Shown: positions 5,591-13,492 of the stretch, piece by piece
Layout of the letters: each line of letters begins with the position of its first letter
Numbering within the stretch: the first letter of the stretch is position 1
Origin: JBEKZQ01 sp049509675
GTDB taxonomy: Bacteria > Planctomycetota > Planctomycetia > Pirellulales > Thermoguttaceae
Reading direction: 5' to 3'
DNA length: 15,915 nt
Assembly (NCBI GenBank): GCA_049509675.1
Contig: JBEKZQ010000195.1
Span: 1-15,915 of the forward strand
Notes under the pieces: model-generated
Databases searched by the model: none
Told to the model about the DNA's origin: nothing
Seen by the model: the letters and a program-made list of their open reading frames with translations, nothing else
Translations under genes and position numbers: made by a program

Positions 5591-7801
5591 CTACTCGTCG
5601 GCATAGACGCGGATGCCCTCTTCCTTGACGACCGGGGTCTGCATTTCGTCGGTCAGCAATTGGCAGCGCACGCGCAGGTCGCCGGGGCGAACGCCTTGCA
5701 GGCGCACGCGGTACGTGGCCTCGGCCTTGGGCGCCAAGGAGGCCATCGGGTCGAAGGCAACCTGGCCGCCGGCGATCGAGTGGCGTGTGGGGCCTTCCGC
5801 TCCGGTGGCCTTGAGTTCGGCGGGCGAGAGCACCGAGACGCGCAGATTCGTGGCCGCCTTCGATCCCTGGTTGGCGACGTGGATTTCGTAGTTCGTCTCC
5901 CCGCCCACTTCCACCGGATTCTTGTCGCTGACCACTTGGAACAGGACCGAGGCAATCCCTTCGATCGAGATCGGCTGCTCTTTCTCGGCCGTCAGCCCGC
6001 GCTGGGCGGTGGCCCGGAGCTTGATGCTTTGTTGGCCGGGCTCGACGGGCATGGTGACCATTTCCACGGTGCCTTTTTCCTTGATGGGGAGTTCATCGAG
6101 CCGCCAATGGATGGCGCGATCGGTTTCGTCGTAGTGGCCCGCGTTGTTGGCGCTGACGAATTTCAGCCCGTTGGGCAGATACGCCACCAGTTCGATCTGC
6201 TGGGCGGGGGCGGTGCCGGGATTGGAAATGGAGAACTGATAGGCGGCTTCCCGCTCCAGGTAGCGGCGTTTCGGCCCGGCCAGGGCGATGTCCAACTGCG
6301 GGGCGATCACCTCCAGGGCGAAGCGATCTTCGCAGCGCAAGTTGCCCTCGCCGCGGGCGGAGAGGATGTTGCTGAGCACGCCCGGCCGTTGGGCCAGCAG
6401 TTTCAATTCCAGCTTGCGGCTTTCGCCCGGCTTCAGGTCGCCGATGGGGTATTCCAGATCGTTGCCGGCCGGATGAATCAGACCGGCCGGCACGCGTTCC
6501 TCGATGACCACGCCGGTGGCAACGCCGCTGCCCGGGTTCGAGACGGTGAACACGAGTGCCGTTTCTTCGCCGATGAGGATCCGATTGGCCCCGGCCGTGG
6601 TGACAACCAGCTTGGGCCGGGTAACCAGCGAGCGCGCCGAGGCGTCGGCGTCGAAACGCACGGTGGCGACGCTGCCGATCTCGCCCTCGGTCAAGGGCAT
6701 GATCTCGATTTCCACGGTCGATTCTTCGCCAGGCTTGATGGTTCCCAACGTCCACACCAACTCACCGTGCTGCCCCCGCGCGGCACGCGGCGTAGTCGTC
6801 ATCAATCGCGACCCGCGGGGAAGCTGATCGCGGACCTCGACGTTGGCGGCCGACGTGGCTCCCGTATTTCGCACCGTCACGCGGATCGTGGCGGGTTTGC
6901 CTACCTGGATTTCCGGGGGAGCGAACTTCTGGATGGTCAACTGCGGGCTTTGCGGTCCCTCCAATTGCTTTCCGCCGGGGGTGCCGCCGCCCTCAGCCGC
7001 CGCCCCCATTTCCAGCGACGGCGCTTCGTCGGCTGTCAGCGACGACTCGGCACGCGGGGTCGGGGAACCATGCGACCCATTGGCCAGGGCGGCCCCCGGA
7101 TCGGCCTTGAACGGGGCCGGCTCCTGAGTGTCGCTCGGTTCCACCCGGGCGCGCCCGGCCGGGTCGCCGCCGGAGGCGGCCGCCAACTGTCCGCTATTCG
7201 GCAAGGGCGATGCCGCGTGGCTCAAAGGAGCGGCCGGCGGGTCGCCCATGGCAAGCTGACTGTTCTGCGAGCGACGGGCGTAAGCCGACGGCGCCGGATC
7301 GGCGATCGCCGCCGAACGCGAGGCCTGGTTGCTGCCATCCCCGCCGGTTTGGTCTGCTGTCAGCCGGACCGGATTGTCGCCCGTGCCGCTGCCAGCGGCG
7401 AACGGGTTGATCGGGGCATTTCGCAACGGGTTGCCATCGACAACGGGCCCCCGTGCGGTGGCGGCCGGACTTGCATCATCGTTGCTCAGTTTGATAGGCG
7501 GAGGCGGAGTCGACGGGGGCGCAGCCGGTTCGCCGGCCGAGAGCGGCCGGGCCTGTACGTCGCTGGGCAGTAACCTTGGTTCGCCGCCGCGATGGTCCGA
7601 CTGCTCGGCAGCAGCGGGAACCGGCTGGTACGGGGCGGCCGGCGGTTGTTGGCCGGCAGGATCGGCCGACTGCACGGCAGCGGCCGGCGGTGGCTCCGTT
7701 GTCGCCCTATCCTGGGCACCCCGTTGCGCTTGGGCGATCGCGATGAGCCCCAGGCCGCCCACGGTTCCCAAGGCGGCAATGCGGAGGAGGATGCGTTTCA
7801 T
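5591..7801 (-). CDS. Exported DUF11 / CARDB-like repeat protein with long Pro/Ala-rich linker
   Basis: A 736-residue surface or periplasmic protein. Residues 1-25 are a signal peptide (MKRILLRIAALGTVGGLGLI, then AIAQAQ). Residues about 26-285 are a disordered, Pro/Ala/Gly-rich linker. Four beta-sandwich repeats follow, starting near 288 (LTIQKFAPPEIQVGKPATI), 395 (LVVTTAGANRILIGEETALV), 502 (LDIALAGPKRRYLEREAAY) and 618 (VLFQVVSDKNPVEVGGETNY). Each has the DUF11 signature of N-x-G followed by a short x-L-P-x-G or similar turn (VRNTGATSAANVEVRDQLP; VSNPGSGVATGVVIEE; ISNPGTAPAQQIELVAYLP; VANQGSKAATNLRVS). DUF11 domains are structural; no enzyme motif is seen. No Shine-Dalgarno sequence precedes ATG 7799-7801; a nine-codon mini-frame (start 7825-7827) ends in TGA overlapping the ATG. 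An envelope scaffold role is inferred. Confidence 0.85.
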   Translation of the reverse strand: MKRILLRIAALGTVGGLGLIAIAQAQRGAQDRATTEPPPAAAVQSADPAGQQPPAAPYQPVPAAAEQSDHRGGEPRLLPSDVQARPLSAGEPAAPPSTPPPPIKLSNDDASPAATARGPVVDGNPLRNAPINPFAAGSGTGDNPVRLTADQTGGDGSNQASRSAAIADPAPSAYARRSQNSQLAMGDPPAAPLSHAASPLPNSGQLAAASGGDPAGRARVEPSDTQEPAPFKADPGAALANGSHGSPTPRAESSLTADEAPSLEMGAAAEGGGTPGGKQLEGPQSPQLTIQKFAPPEIQVGKPATIRVTVRNTGATSAANVEVRDQLPRGSRLMTTTPRAARGQHGELVWTLGTIKPGEESTVEIEIMPLTEGEIGSVATVRFDADASARSLVTRPKLVVTTAGANRILIGEETALVFTVSNPGSGVATGVVIEERVPAGLIHPAGNDLEYPIGDLKPGESRKLELKLLAQRPGVLSNILSARGEGNLRCEDRFALEVIAPQLDIALAGPKRRYLEREAAYQFSISNPGTAPAQQIELVAYLPNGLKFVSANNAGHYDETDRAIHWRLDELPIKEKGTVEMVTMPVEPGQQSIKLRATAQRGLTAEKEQPISIEGIASVLFQVVSDKNPVEVGGETNYEIHVANQGSKAATNLRVSVLSPAELKATGAEGPTRHSIAGGQVAFDPMASLAPKAEATYRVRLQGVRPGDLRVRCQLLTDEMQTPVVKEEGIRVYADE

Positions 7802-7827
7802 ACAAGGAGGCCCCCGTCGAGGGACAT
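7798..7827 (-). CDS. Nine-codon upstream mini-frame overlapping the DUF11 start
   Basis: MSLDGGLLV followed by TGA, where the TGA overlaps the DUF11 start codon as ATGA. There is no ribosome binding site before it. It could couple initiation at the DUF11 gene, whose own leader lacks a Shine-Dalgarno sequence, but a chance frame of this size is likely. Confidence 0.12.
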   Translation of the reverse strand: MSLDGGLLV

Positions 7828-7908
7828 AGATCTGCCGAAAAGAAGCCGGTTACTATCAGAAAACCGCCTGCAAGGGAAGGGCAGTTTAGGACTCGTCCGT
7901 TTTGTTGC

Positions 7909-7930
7909 AGGGTGGACTAAAGTCCACCCT
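7909..7930. repeat. Palindrome AGGGTGGACT-AA-AGTCCACCCT
   Basis: A perfect ten-base inverted repeat with a two-base centre, 35 bases beyond the stop of the hydrolase gene and upstream of the DUF11 gene. The GGTGGACT/AGTCCACC unit matches a dispersed planctomycete repeat type I recall. On the minus strand no T-run follows, so termination of the hydrolase transcript would depend on the hairpin alone. Confidence 0.65.
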
Positions 7931-7965
7931 ACAGAGGATTTGTTGGACAAGACATCGTTAGGCGA

Positions 7966-8754
7966 TCACTCGGCCTCGCGCGACCATTGCGGGTCGGAGG
8001 GAGCGGGCTGGCTGCCGGAAGTGATCTGATCGATGATCCAGCGATCGACGTCGCCGAGCATCTGCGGCGAGATTTCGTGGCCGCAGGGATACAATCGCAA
8101 CGTGGTCGACAAGCCTGCCGTGTGCAGCAATCGCAGATCGGCGCAGACTTTCACCTCGGGATAGACCTGACTGGCACGGCCCACGGCGAGGAGCACAGGC
8201 AAGCGGCGGGCCTGGGATAGATTTGCCAAGGGATTGCGGCCCGTCGGAAAGGCGCCGCCCAGCGAAAGCACGCCTGCAAACCGTTCCGGACGGCCCAGCG
8301 CAACGCGGAAGGCCATGGTGCCGCCCGTATCGAAACCCGCCAGGAACACCCGATGCCGGGCGACGTTGAACTTCTGCGACACCGACTCCAGGCAATCGAG
8401 GATCCGTTGCTCGGACTGTTGCTCGTGCGCGTCGGTCTGGCGCCAGTCATAACGCGTCGCCGATTCGCCCGCTGCCGATTCATTTCTGTCCACCAACGGG
8501 CCGCGCGGCGCAACAGCCAGGTAGTTTCGCATGCTCACCAAAGGCATGATGCGCAACAATTGCCGCTCGTCGCTCTCCGGACCGTGCAGCCAAACGATCA
8601 ACGGGTAGGAATAACCCGATTCGTAGTGCAGCGGGGCGAAGAGGGCATGTGCCGTGTCCTGGGTGGTCGCGTGGAACAGGCCCGCGTCGAACTCGAGATG
8701 TGGCTGGATCAACGGCTGATCAAACAACTTCAGCGAGGGTCGACTGCGATTCAT
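7966..8754 (-). CDS. Alpha/beta hydrolase, phospholipase/carboxylesterase-like, altered triad
   Basis: A 262-residue protein with the alpha/beta-hydrolase order: strand and oxyanion segment YPLIVWLHGPESDERQLLRI (about 50-70), APRGPL, then the nucleophile elbow LAGFDTGGTMAFRVALGRPE (about 139-158), LSLGGAFP, strand LPVLLAVGRASQVYPE (about 185-200) and LRLYPCGHEI (about 219-228). In the PF02230-like family the elbow is GFSxGG and the acid lies in HGxxDxxVP. Here Asp142 occupies the Ser position and Ser195 the Asp position; His226 is kept. No signal peptide is visible. No clear Shine-Dalgarno sequence precedes ATG 8752-8754. The fold assignment is firm. Activity is uncertain: it could be inactive, or use an Asp nucleophile as haloalkane dehalogenases and epoxide hydrolases do. 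Confidence 0.75.
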   Translation of the reverse strand: MNRSRPSLKLFDQPLIQPHLEFDAGLFHATTQDTAHALFAPLHYESGYSYPLIVWLHGPESDERQLLRIMPLVSMRNYLAVAPRGPLVDRNESAAGESATRYDWRQTDAHEQQSEQRILDCLESVSQKFNVARHRVFLAGFDTGGTMAFRVALGRPERFAGVLSLGGAFPTGRNPLANLSQARRLPVLLAVGRASQVYPEVKVCADLRLLHTAGLSTTLRLYPCGHEISPQMLGDVDRWIIDQITSGSQPAPSDPQWSREAE

Positions 8755-9019
8755 GAGGAGAGGACTTCGCTAGAGGGGATAATTGGGGATGACGATCGAT
8801 GCGGCTGCCACGCGGCGGCATGCACCAGCGTGACTGCCGCAGTTGCTCCACCAATCACGAACCGTCAACCACCAAACTTTACGCATTTGGCGGGCGACTG
8901 TCAATCGCATTCCGCGCGGCGATCGATCACGGGCAAGAGCGGTTTGCCGCCGTGCTAGCAGTGCTGGCGCAGCACCAAACAGTGCGGATTACTCATCAAA
9001 CCGTAGTGAATAATCCGGG
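8755..9019. other. Intergenic region between hydrolase and DUF1080 genes
   Basis: About 265 bases with no supported gene. It must carry the promoter of the minus-strand hydrolase and the 3' end of the DUF1080 transcript. A short GGGGATAATTGGGGAT repeat occurs at 8776-8791, related in style to the heptamer array near 5450. No strong terminator hairpin with a T-run was found. Confidence 0.4.
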
Positions 9020-9787
9020 TTATAGTTTCAGCGGCCGGACCCAAATGTTGCGGAAACGCACGGCCGAGCCGTGAAGCTGCAACACGATCGGCCCGGTCGT
9101 CTCCTGCGAATCGTACGTTGCCAGCAGCTTGTGCTTGGTCGGCCCCAGCGAGGCCGTGTGGTACTGGACCAGCACGCCGTTCCAGAAGGCGGTGAAGCGG
9201 GCGGGCTCGACGAGCTTGCCGCCGTCGAAGCGCGGCGCGGTGAAGACGATCTCGTAGCTCTGCCACTCGCCCGGCTTGCGCGACACGTTCACCAGTGGCG
9301 GCGTCTGCCCATAGACGGCCCCGGCAATGCCGTCGGCGTAAATGTGGCAGGCGTGCGATTCGATGATCTGCAATTCGTATTTGCCGAAGAACAGCACGCC
9401 GCTGTTGCCCCAGGTCATCGGCCCGCCATCGGCCTTGGCGGGCGAGGCCCACTCCACGTGGACCTGGCAATCGCCGAAATGGCGCTTGCTTTGCAACTGG
9501 CCGGTTTTGAGGATATTGATGGTGCCGTCCTCGATGCCCTGGGGATTGCCGCCGTCCCATTGCGATAAATCTTTGCCGTCGAAGAGCACGATCGCATCGC
9601 TGGGCGGCGCCGCCGGATCGCGGCCCGGCTCGATCGTAGGCGGCTGCGGCCGCTGGCGGTCGTGAACCCGCCACGGCGAGTTGGGCAGCCGGGGCGTGTC
9701 GTCATAACCAAATTCTTCGGCCCAAGCGCCGGCGGCGGCACACACTGCGGCGCCGGCGATCACAAGAATAAAGCGCATTCCAGGCAT
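9020..9787 (-). CDS. Exported DUF1080 / 3-keto-disaccharide hydrolase domain protein
   Basis: A 255-residue protein. The signal peptide covers residues 1-23 (MPGMRFILVIAGAAVCAAAG, then AWA|EE). A short linker precedes the DUF1080 domain (PF06439, concanavalin-like jelly roll), opened by IVLFDGKDLSQWDGG (66-80) and continuing with FGDCQVHVEWASPAKADGG, NSGVLFFGKYELQIIESH, AGAVYGQTPPLVNVSRKPGE, WQSYEIVFTAPRF and a closing FRNIWVRPLKL. Members of this family are very numerous in planctomycetes and some hydrolyse 3-keto-glycosides in polysaccharide degradation. GGGAGG (9795-9800, complement) lies seven bases before ATG 9785-9787 and decides this start over the second ATG at 9776-9778. A 101-base gap separates it from the DUF3999 gene upstream, so co-transcription is possible but not certain. 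Family call strong; substrate unknown. Confidence 0.88.
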   Translation of the reverse strand: MPGMRFILVIAGAAVCAAAGAWAEEFGYDDTPRLPNSPWRVHDRQRPQPPTIEPGRDPAAPPSDAIVLFDGKDLSQWDGGNPQGIEDGTINILKTGQLQSKRHFGDCQVHVEWASPAKADGGPMTWGNSGVLFFGKYELQIIESHACHIYADGIAGAVYGQTPPLVNVSRKPGEWQSYEIVFTAPRFDGGKLVEPARFTAFWNGVLVQYHTASLGPTKHKLLATYDSQETTGPIVLQLHGSAVRFRNIWVRPLKL

Positions 9788-9794
9788 GGCAAGA

Positions 9795-9800
9795 CCTCCC
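9795..9800 (-). promoter_or_regulatory. Ribosome binding site deciding the DUF1080 start
   Basis: GGGAGG on the minus strand, seven bases before the first of two closely spaced in-frame ATG codons. Confidence 0.7.
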
Positions 9801-9888
9801 AAGTGATGGTGAAGCGGGGTAAGAAACAAAGGGGGGCAGCAGAAATGGTTCTGCACAAGCCCAATGGTAATTCCCGCAAACCGCCCGG

Positions 9889-11307
9889 TCAAATCGACCG
9901 GCCGTTCGGGGACGGATCCACTTTTCGAGCCGCCAGGGCCTTGCGGGCCAGCAGGAGGAGCAGGATCAATAGGACCGTGCTGGCCGTGCCGAGCACCACG
10001 TACACCAGCCAGGGCCAACGTTCCGTCCACGGTTTCGGCTCGGGACGATAGATGGGATTCGGCTCGCAGGGGCCCAGATCGACCCGCACCGCGGCCGGCT
10101 GCAGCACGGGCGGCAGCGTGGCGGCAAAATCGTAGTGCGGGGCCTCCGCGCGCGGATTGCCCGTGTAAAGCCGCACCGGCGCCACCAGGTCGCGGCGGGC
10201 AAAAACCACCTGCCGAGCGGCCGCCGTATATTGGGCCCGGAACAAATCCAACGGGGAGTTGGCATGGTCTTGCACCACCAGTCGCAAGCGATGTGCCGCC
10301 ACGTCGCCGGAAAGCTGAATCTCCAGCGGTTTGCCGCGGTCCTGCGGCTCGCGCCGCCAATCGCCCCGCGCGAGCACCGCGTAGTTGCCCGCGTCTTCGA
10401 TCTTCTCCAGCACGTAGCTCCGCGAGAACTCGCCAGTGCCCACGTCGAAGGCCAGTTTTTCCACGGGCACGTTCCGGCCGCCCAAGTCGACGACCCACGC
10501 CGATCCGGGGACACCGTAGGCCCGAACCGCCTCGCGCGGCGAGAGCTCGGCCGGCCGCGTGACGTACTCGCCCGGCACCTGCGCGGTATGGTAGACGGTC
10601 AGCGCGGCGATGTCCGGTTTGTCGTCCGGCTGGCTGAGATCCGTGTAGACGCGGACTTGCAGATAGCGGAAGCGGCTAGGCGCATAGCGCAGCCGGTGGA
10701 TGTCGATCTTCTTGCCGTCCACGGTGTAATTGGCGATCCACGCGCGGTCCAGAAGCATGCCCCAACTCTGACCGTCGTCGCTTCCCTGCACCTCCACGCG
10801 GCGGTGGACGTCGCTGCCCTTGGAGATCACGTCGATCTCTTGATGTTCCACCGGGCGGAGGCCCAAGTCGAGACTGATCTGCACCGAGCGGTCGGGGTTC
10901 TCCTGGCGATTGAACGATTTTGCGCCTAGCGGCTGCTCCTCGTTCCGCGTGCTGCGGACGCGCCAGGCGAACGGAATCTCGCGGCCTCGACCATCGTACA
11001 ACCGCAGATCGCGGAGATCGGATTGCGCGTTATCGAAGACAGCCGAAGGCAAAAGGAAGTCGATCCACGGCGGGGCCTGCGGTGCGGCGGTCGGCAGCCG
11101 TGCTTCGAACACCCATTGCCAGCTTGCCAACGAGTCGCCCGCTTCAAGCGGCGCTGCGCCGGCCGCTTGGGCCGATATCGCCGCAGCCATCGTGAGGCCC
11201 ACGAGTATTTTCCAGTTGGAGTTGTGCAAAACGCCGATTCGAGATCGACTCTTGGTGAGAAGCTCCCACAACTTGGCAAAAGTCCAATCGCGGCGAAAAC
11301 GAGTCAT
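9889..11307 (-). CDS. DUF3999 family protein, membrane-anchored
   Basis: A 472-residue protein. A hydrophobic segment at about 33-53 (WKILVGLTMAAAISAQAAGA) follows an unusually long basic N-terminus of about 30 residues; a TTG near residue 27 could be an alternative start. The body is an exported beta-rich region with typical DUF3999 features: DLRDLRLYDGRGREIPFAWR (about 97-116), VQGSDDGQSWGMLLDRAWI and FRYLQVRVYTDL. The C-terminus is a single helix (LVYVVLGTASTVLLILLLLL) and a basic tail, so most of the protein faces the periplasm. GGGAGA (11317-11322, complement) lies nine bases before ATG and overlaps the stop codon of the upstream DUF2339 gene; only 14 bases separate them. DUF3999 is a recurrent neighbour of DUF2339 in bacteria. 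Biochemical role unknown. Confidence 0.85.
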   Translation of the reverse strand: MTRFRRDWTFAKLWELLTKSRSRIGVLHNSNWKILVGLTMAAAISAQAAGAAPLEAGDSLASWQWVFEARLPTAAPQAPPWIDFLLPSAVFDNAQSDLRDLRLYDGRGREIPFAWRVRSTRNEEQPLGAKSFNRQENPDRSVQISLDLGLRPVEHQEIDVISKGSDVHRRVEVQGSDDGQSWGMLLDRAWIANYTVDGKKIDIHRLRYAPSRFRYLQVRVYTDLSQPDDKPDIAALTVYHTAQVPGEYVTRPAELSPREAVRAYGVPGSAWVVDLGGRNVPVEKLAFDVGTGEFSRSYVLEKIEDAGNYAVLARGDWRREPQDRGKPLEIQLSGDVAAHRLRLVVQDHANSPLDLFRAQYTAAARQVVFARRDLVAPVRLYTGNPRAEAPHYDFAATLPPVLQPAAVRVDLGPCEPNPIYRPEPKPWTERWPWLVYVVLGTASTVLLILLLLLARKALAARKVDPSPNGRSI

Positions 11308-11321
11308 GGCCGTTCATCTCC

Positions 11322-13265
11322 CTACGTTTGCCGAACGTTCATGCGTTGATAGGCCCAGGCTGCGACGGCCATCATTACCGACAAGGCGAAGAACGTGGCC
11401 ACGCGATAGAAACCCGGCAGCCCGGACATATCGACCAGGATCACCTTGGCCAATGTCGCCGCGAACAGCGCCAGGGCCATCCACCGCATGGCCCGACGGC
11501 GCAGCCAGAAGCCCAGGCCCAGGACCACGGCGGCGTACACGGCCCAAACCAGCGATAAGACCATTTGTGCGATCCGCCGCAATTGCTGGGCCTGTTCGGC
11601 GGTCACCTCATACAAGGGGCGGCCGGAGGGATCAACGATCACTTCGCCCCCCGGCCCGTACAGCGTAGCCGGTTGCGGGATCCGCACCAGGAAATAGTCG
11701 TAGCTTTCCAGCGAGAGGATGAACCAAACGAGCACCAGGCCGCCCAGGCCGGCGAGCCCGGCAAACACCCGGTCGAAATCGGTCAACGTGCCGCGGCATC
11801 GCGAGCCGAGCAGCGCCGCGGCCAGCAGGCACGCCGCCACCGCCAAGGCCGGCGTGCCAAAACCGTTCAACAGCGGCACGAACGGCTCGTGGTGGGCCCC
11901 CCCCGCTGTATCGACGAACAGCAACCGCCACACGGCCATCAGCAGCAGCACGGCCCCCATGCCGCCGAGCAACGGCATCCGCCCGCGCACGCCGAACCAC
12001 CACAGGACGAGTCCTTCCACGGCCCAACCCAGGCAGATCCAGACGGCGCCGGCTTCCAGCGGAAAGACGGTGGCGACAAACCCCATGGCGACGGCCGCCG
12101 CTACCAGGAAATGTCGCAGATCCGTCGGCCGGGTGGCGACCAGGACCCAGCCCAACAGCGTGTAAGTGATCGCCATGCCGATGGCCAAGGTGCCCATCCA
12201 CACGTGGTAATCCACGTCGAAGAGCGTATACATCGCGGCGAAGAACAGGGCCGCATTCAAAACCAGGCGGAGGAGATCTTCGACGCCGGCTCGTCGGCGA
12301 CGCAAGAGGTGGGCGGCAGAACTGTAGGCCAGGAACAGCAGAAAAAGGCCGATTTGGAAGCAGGCGGCCGCCGTCCGCTTCTCCGGATGAAAATGGGTGT
12401 CGAACCAGGTCCAGAACAAGGCGTGCGTGCCCAGCAGGGCCAGGGTGCCCAGCGCCGGCCAGGCCCGATACAGGATCAACAGCAGCGCGCCGGCGTCGAC
12501 CGTGGCCAGATAGAGAAACAGGCTGCGGTACTGATCGTGTTCGCTGCGCAGGAGCACCGGCGCCAACAGCGCGCCGACCAGGGCCATGACGGCGATGGCT
12601 GGGGCGTCGTAAAGCACGGCCAGCAGGGCACTTTCGGCAATCAGGACCACGAGGAACACGGTGGCCTGCTCGCGCGGCAGCAGGTGGTAGTAGCCAAAGG
12701 CCCCAAACGTGGAGAGGTAAATGAGCACGATGCCGCCCGCCGTGAGCATCTGGCTGAAAACGCGCCACCCGCGCCGGTGGTAGCGAAATCCGGCCAGACA
12801 CAGGGCGACCCCGAAAAACACGCCGATGGCGACTCGACCCGTCTCGCCCACCCAACGGTTCTCGAAAACCTGCTTCAGGAAGAAGGCGGCAGCGAACAGC
12901 AAGAGGACCACGGCCACCCAGCCCAAGGCACGGCGGCCGAGCCAGGCTTCCCATGCGACGTCCAACGACTCGATCGGCGCCCCGGCAGGCACGCTCGGAG
13001 AACTCGGAACCAGTGTCGATTCCGGCTGAGCGGCCGGCACGTCCGGCACCACCAGGGCAGACACCGCTTCCTCGCGGCCGATGGTGGAAACCGCGGGCTC
13101 TTCCGCCCGGGGGGCCGCTGCGGGCTGCTCTAATCGCCGCAAGCGGGTCTCGAACGCCGCCAAACGCCGCGCGAGGATGACCACCAGAACCGGCAGGCAC
13201 AGCAGGCTTGCCAAGAGCCAGGCAAACAGAAGAATTCCCAGTGCGATGGCGAAAATCTCTTCCAC
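11322..13265 (-). CDS. DUF2339 polytopic membrane protein
   Basis: A 647-residue integral membrane protein starting at GTG 13263-13265. An in-frame TGA lies 12 bases upstream, so no longer start exists; AGGTGA lies nine bases before the GTG. Residues 1-33 form a helix, followed by a short coiled segment (FETRLRRLEQ) and a Pro/Val-rich linker to about 105. The DUF2339 core starts at WEAWLGRRALGWVAVVLLLF, then AAAFFLKQVFENRWVGETGR, MLTAGGIVLIYLSTFGAFGY and ALVGALLAPVLLRSEHDQY, with a dozen or more further hydrophobic helices reaching the C-terminus (YRVATFFALSVMMAVAAWAY). It is the first gene of the DUF2339-DUF3999 pair. Members are widespread, of unknown function and often linked to envelope biology. 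Family call strong. Confidence 0.88.
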   Translation of the reverse strand: MEEIFAIALGILLFAWLLASLLCLPVLVVILARRLAAFETRLRRLEQPAAAPRAEEPAVSTIGREEAVSALVVPDVPAAQPESTLVPSSPSVPAGAPIESLDVAWEAWLGRRALGWVAVVLLLFAAAFFLKQVFENRWVGETGRVAIGVFFGVALCLAGFRYHRRGWRVFSQMLTAGGIVLIYLSTFGAFGYYHLLPREQATVFLVVLIAESALLAVLYDAPAIAVMALVGALLAPVLLRSEHDQYRSLFLYLATVDAGALLLILYRAWPALGTLALLGTHALFWTWFDTHFHPEKRTAAACFQIGLFLLFLAYSSAAHLLRRRRAGVEDLLRLVLNAALFFAAMYTLFDVDYHVWMGTLAIGMAITYTLLGWVLVATRPTDLRHFLVAAAVAMGFVATVFPLEAGAVWICLGWAVEGLVLWWFGVRGRMPLLGGMGAVLLLMAVWRLLFVDTAGGAHHEPFVPLLNGFGTPALAVAACLLAAALLGSRCRGTLTDFDRVFAGLAGLGGLVLVWFILSLESYDYFLVRIPQPATLYGPGGEVIVDPSGRPLYEVTAEQAQQLRRIAQMVLSLVWAVYAAVVLGLGFWLRRRAMRWMALALFAATLAKVILVDMSGLPGFYRVATFFALSVMMAVAAWAYQRMNVRQT

Positions 13266-13356
13266 GATTCTGGCTCACCTGTCGATACGATGGGGGATGG
13301 CGCCCAATTATCCCGGTTGCCATAATCTTCTCGAATTCGACGGTGAATGTCAACAA

Positions 13357-13375
13357 GCGGCACAATTCTTGCCGC
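13357..13375. promoter_or_regulatory. Inverted repeat GCGGCA-N7-TGCCGC in the divergent intergenic region
   Basis: A six-base dyad lies between the DUF2339 and isocyanide-synthase-like genes, with TTTT two bases beyond it on the plus strand. It might be an operator or a weak hairpin. No regulator gene is nearby. Confidence 0.25.
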
Positions 13376-13403
13376 GTTTTCAGTTCTTGGCTCTATATTG
13401 GAA

Positions 13404-13432
13404 TTGTTCCCCCTTGCCTTTCCGGCTAATAT
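13404..13432 (+). promoter_or_regulatory. Weak sigma-70-like promoter for the gene at 13493
   Basis: TTGTTC (13404-13409) and TAATAT (13427-13432) are separated by 17 bases in an AT-rich patch of otherwise GC-rich DNA, about 60 bases before the start codon. Matches to consensus are only moderate (3 and 4 of 6). Confidence 0.3.
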
Positions 13433-13492
13433 TCAACATCTCACCCCCCCGCCAGAGCACAGAAGGGCGGACATTTGCTCCGTTTCCAATAG

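Noticed and set aside
5567..7573. A 668-codon open frame on the plus strand opposite the DUF11 gene
   Set aside because: Low-complexity Gly/Arg/His-rich translation, no ribosome binding site, and fully antisense to a gene with signal peptide and clear domains; a product of high GC in the third codon position.
7803..7810. AAGGAGG on the plus strand near 7804
   Set aside because: No plus-strand start codon follows at suitable distance; on the minus strand the motif reads CCTCC and cannot serve the DUF11 gene.
9788..10498. N-terminal extension of the DUF1080 frame into the DUF3999 gene
   Set aside because: The signal peptide and GGGAGG at 9795-9800 define the start at 9787; the upstream extension is antisense-like low-complexity sequence in another frame of DUF3999.
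11565..13133. A 522-codon open frame on the plus strand opposite DUF2339
   Set aside because: Gln/His/Arg-rich composition typical of the antisense of hydrophobic codons; DUF2339 on the other strand is well supported.
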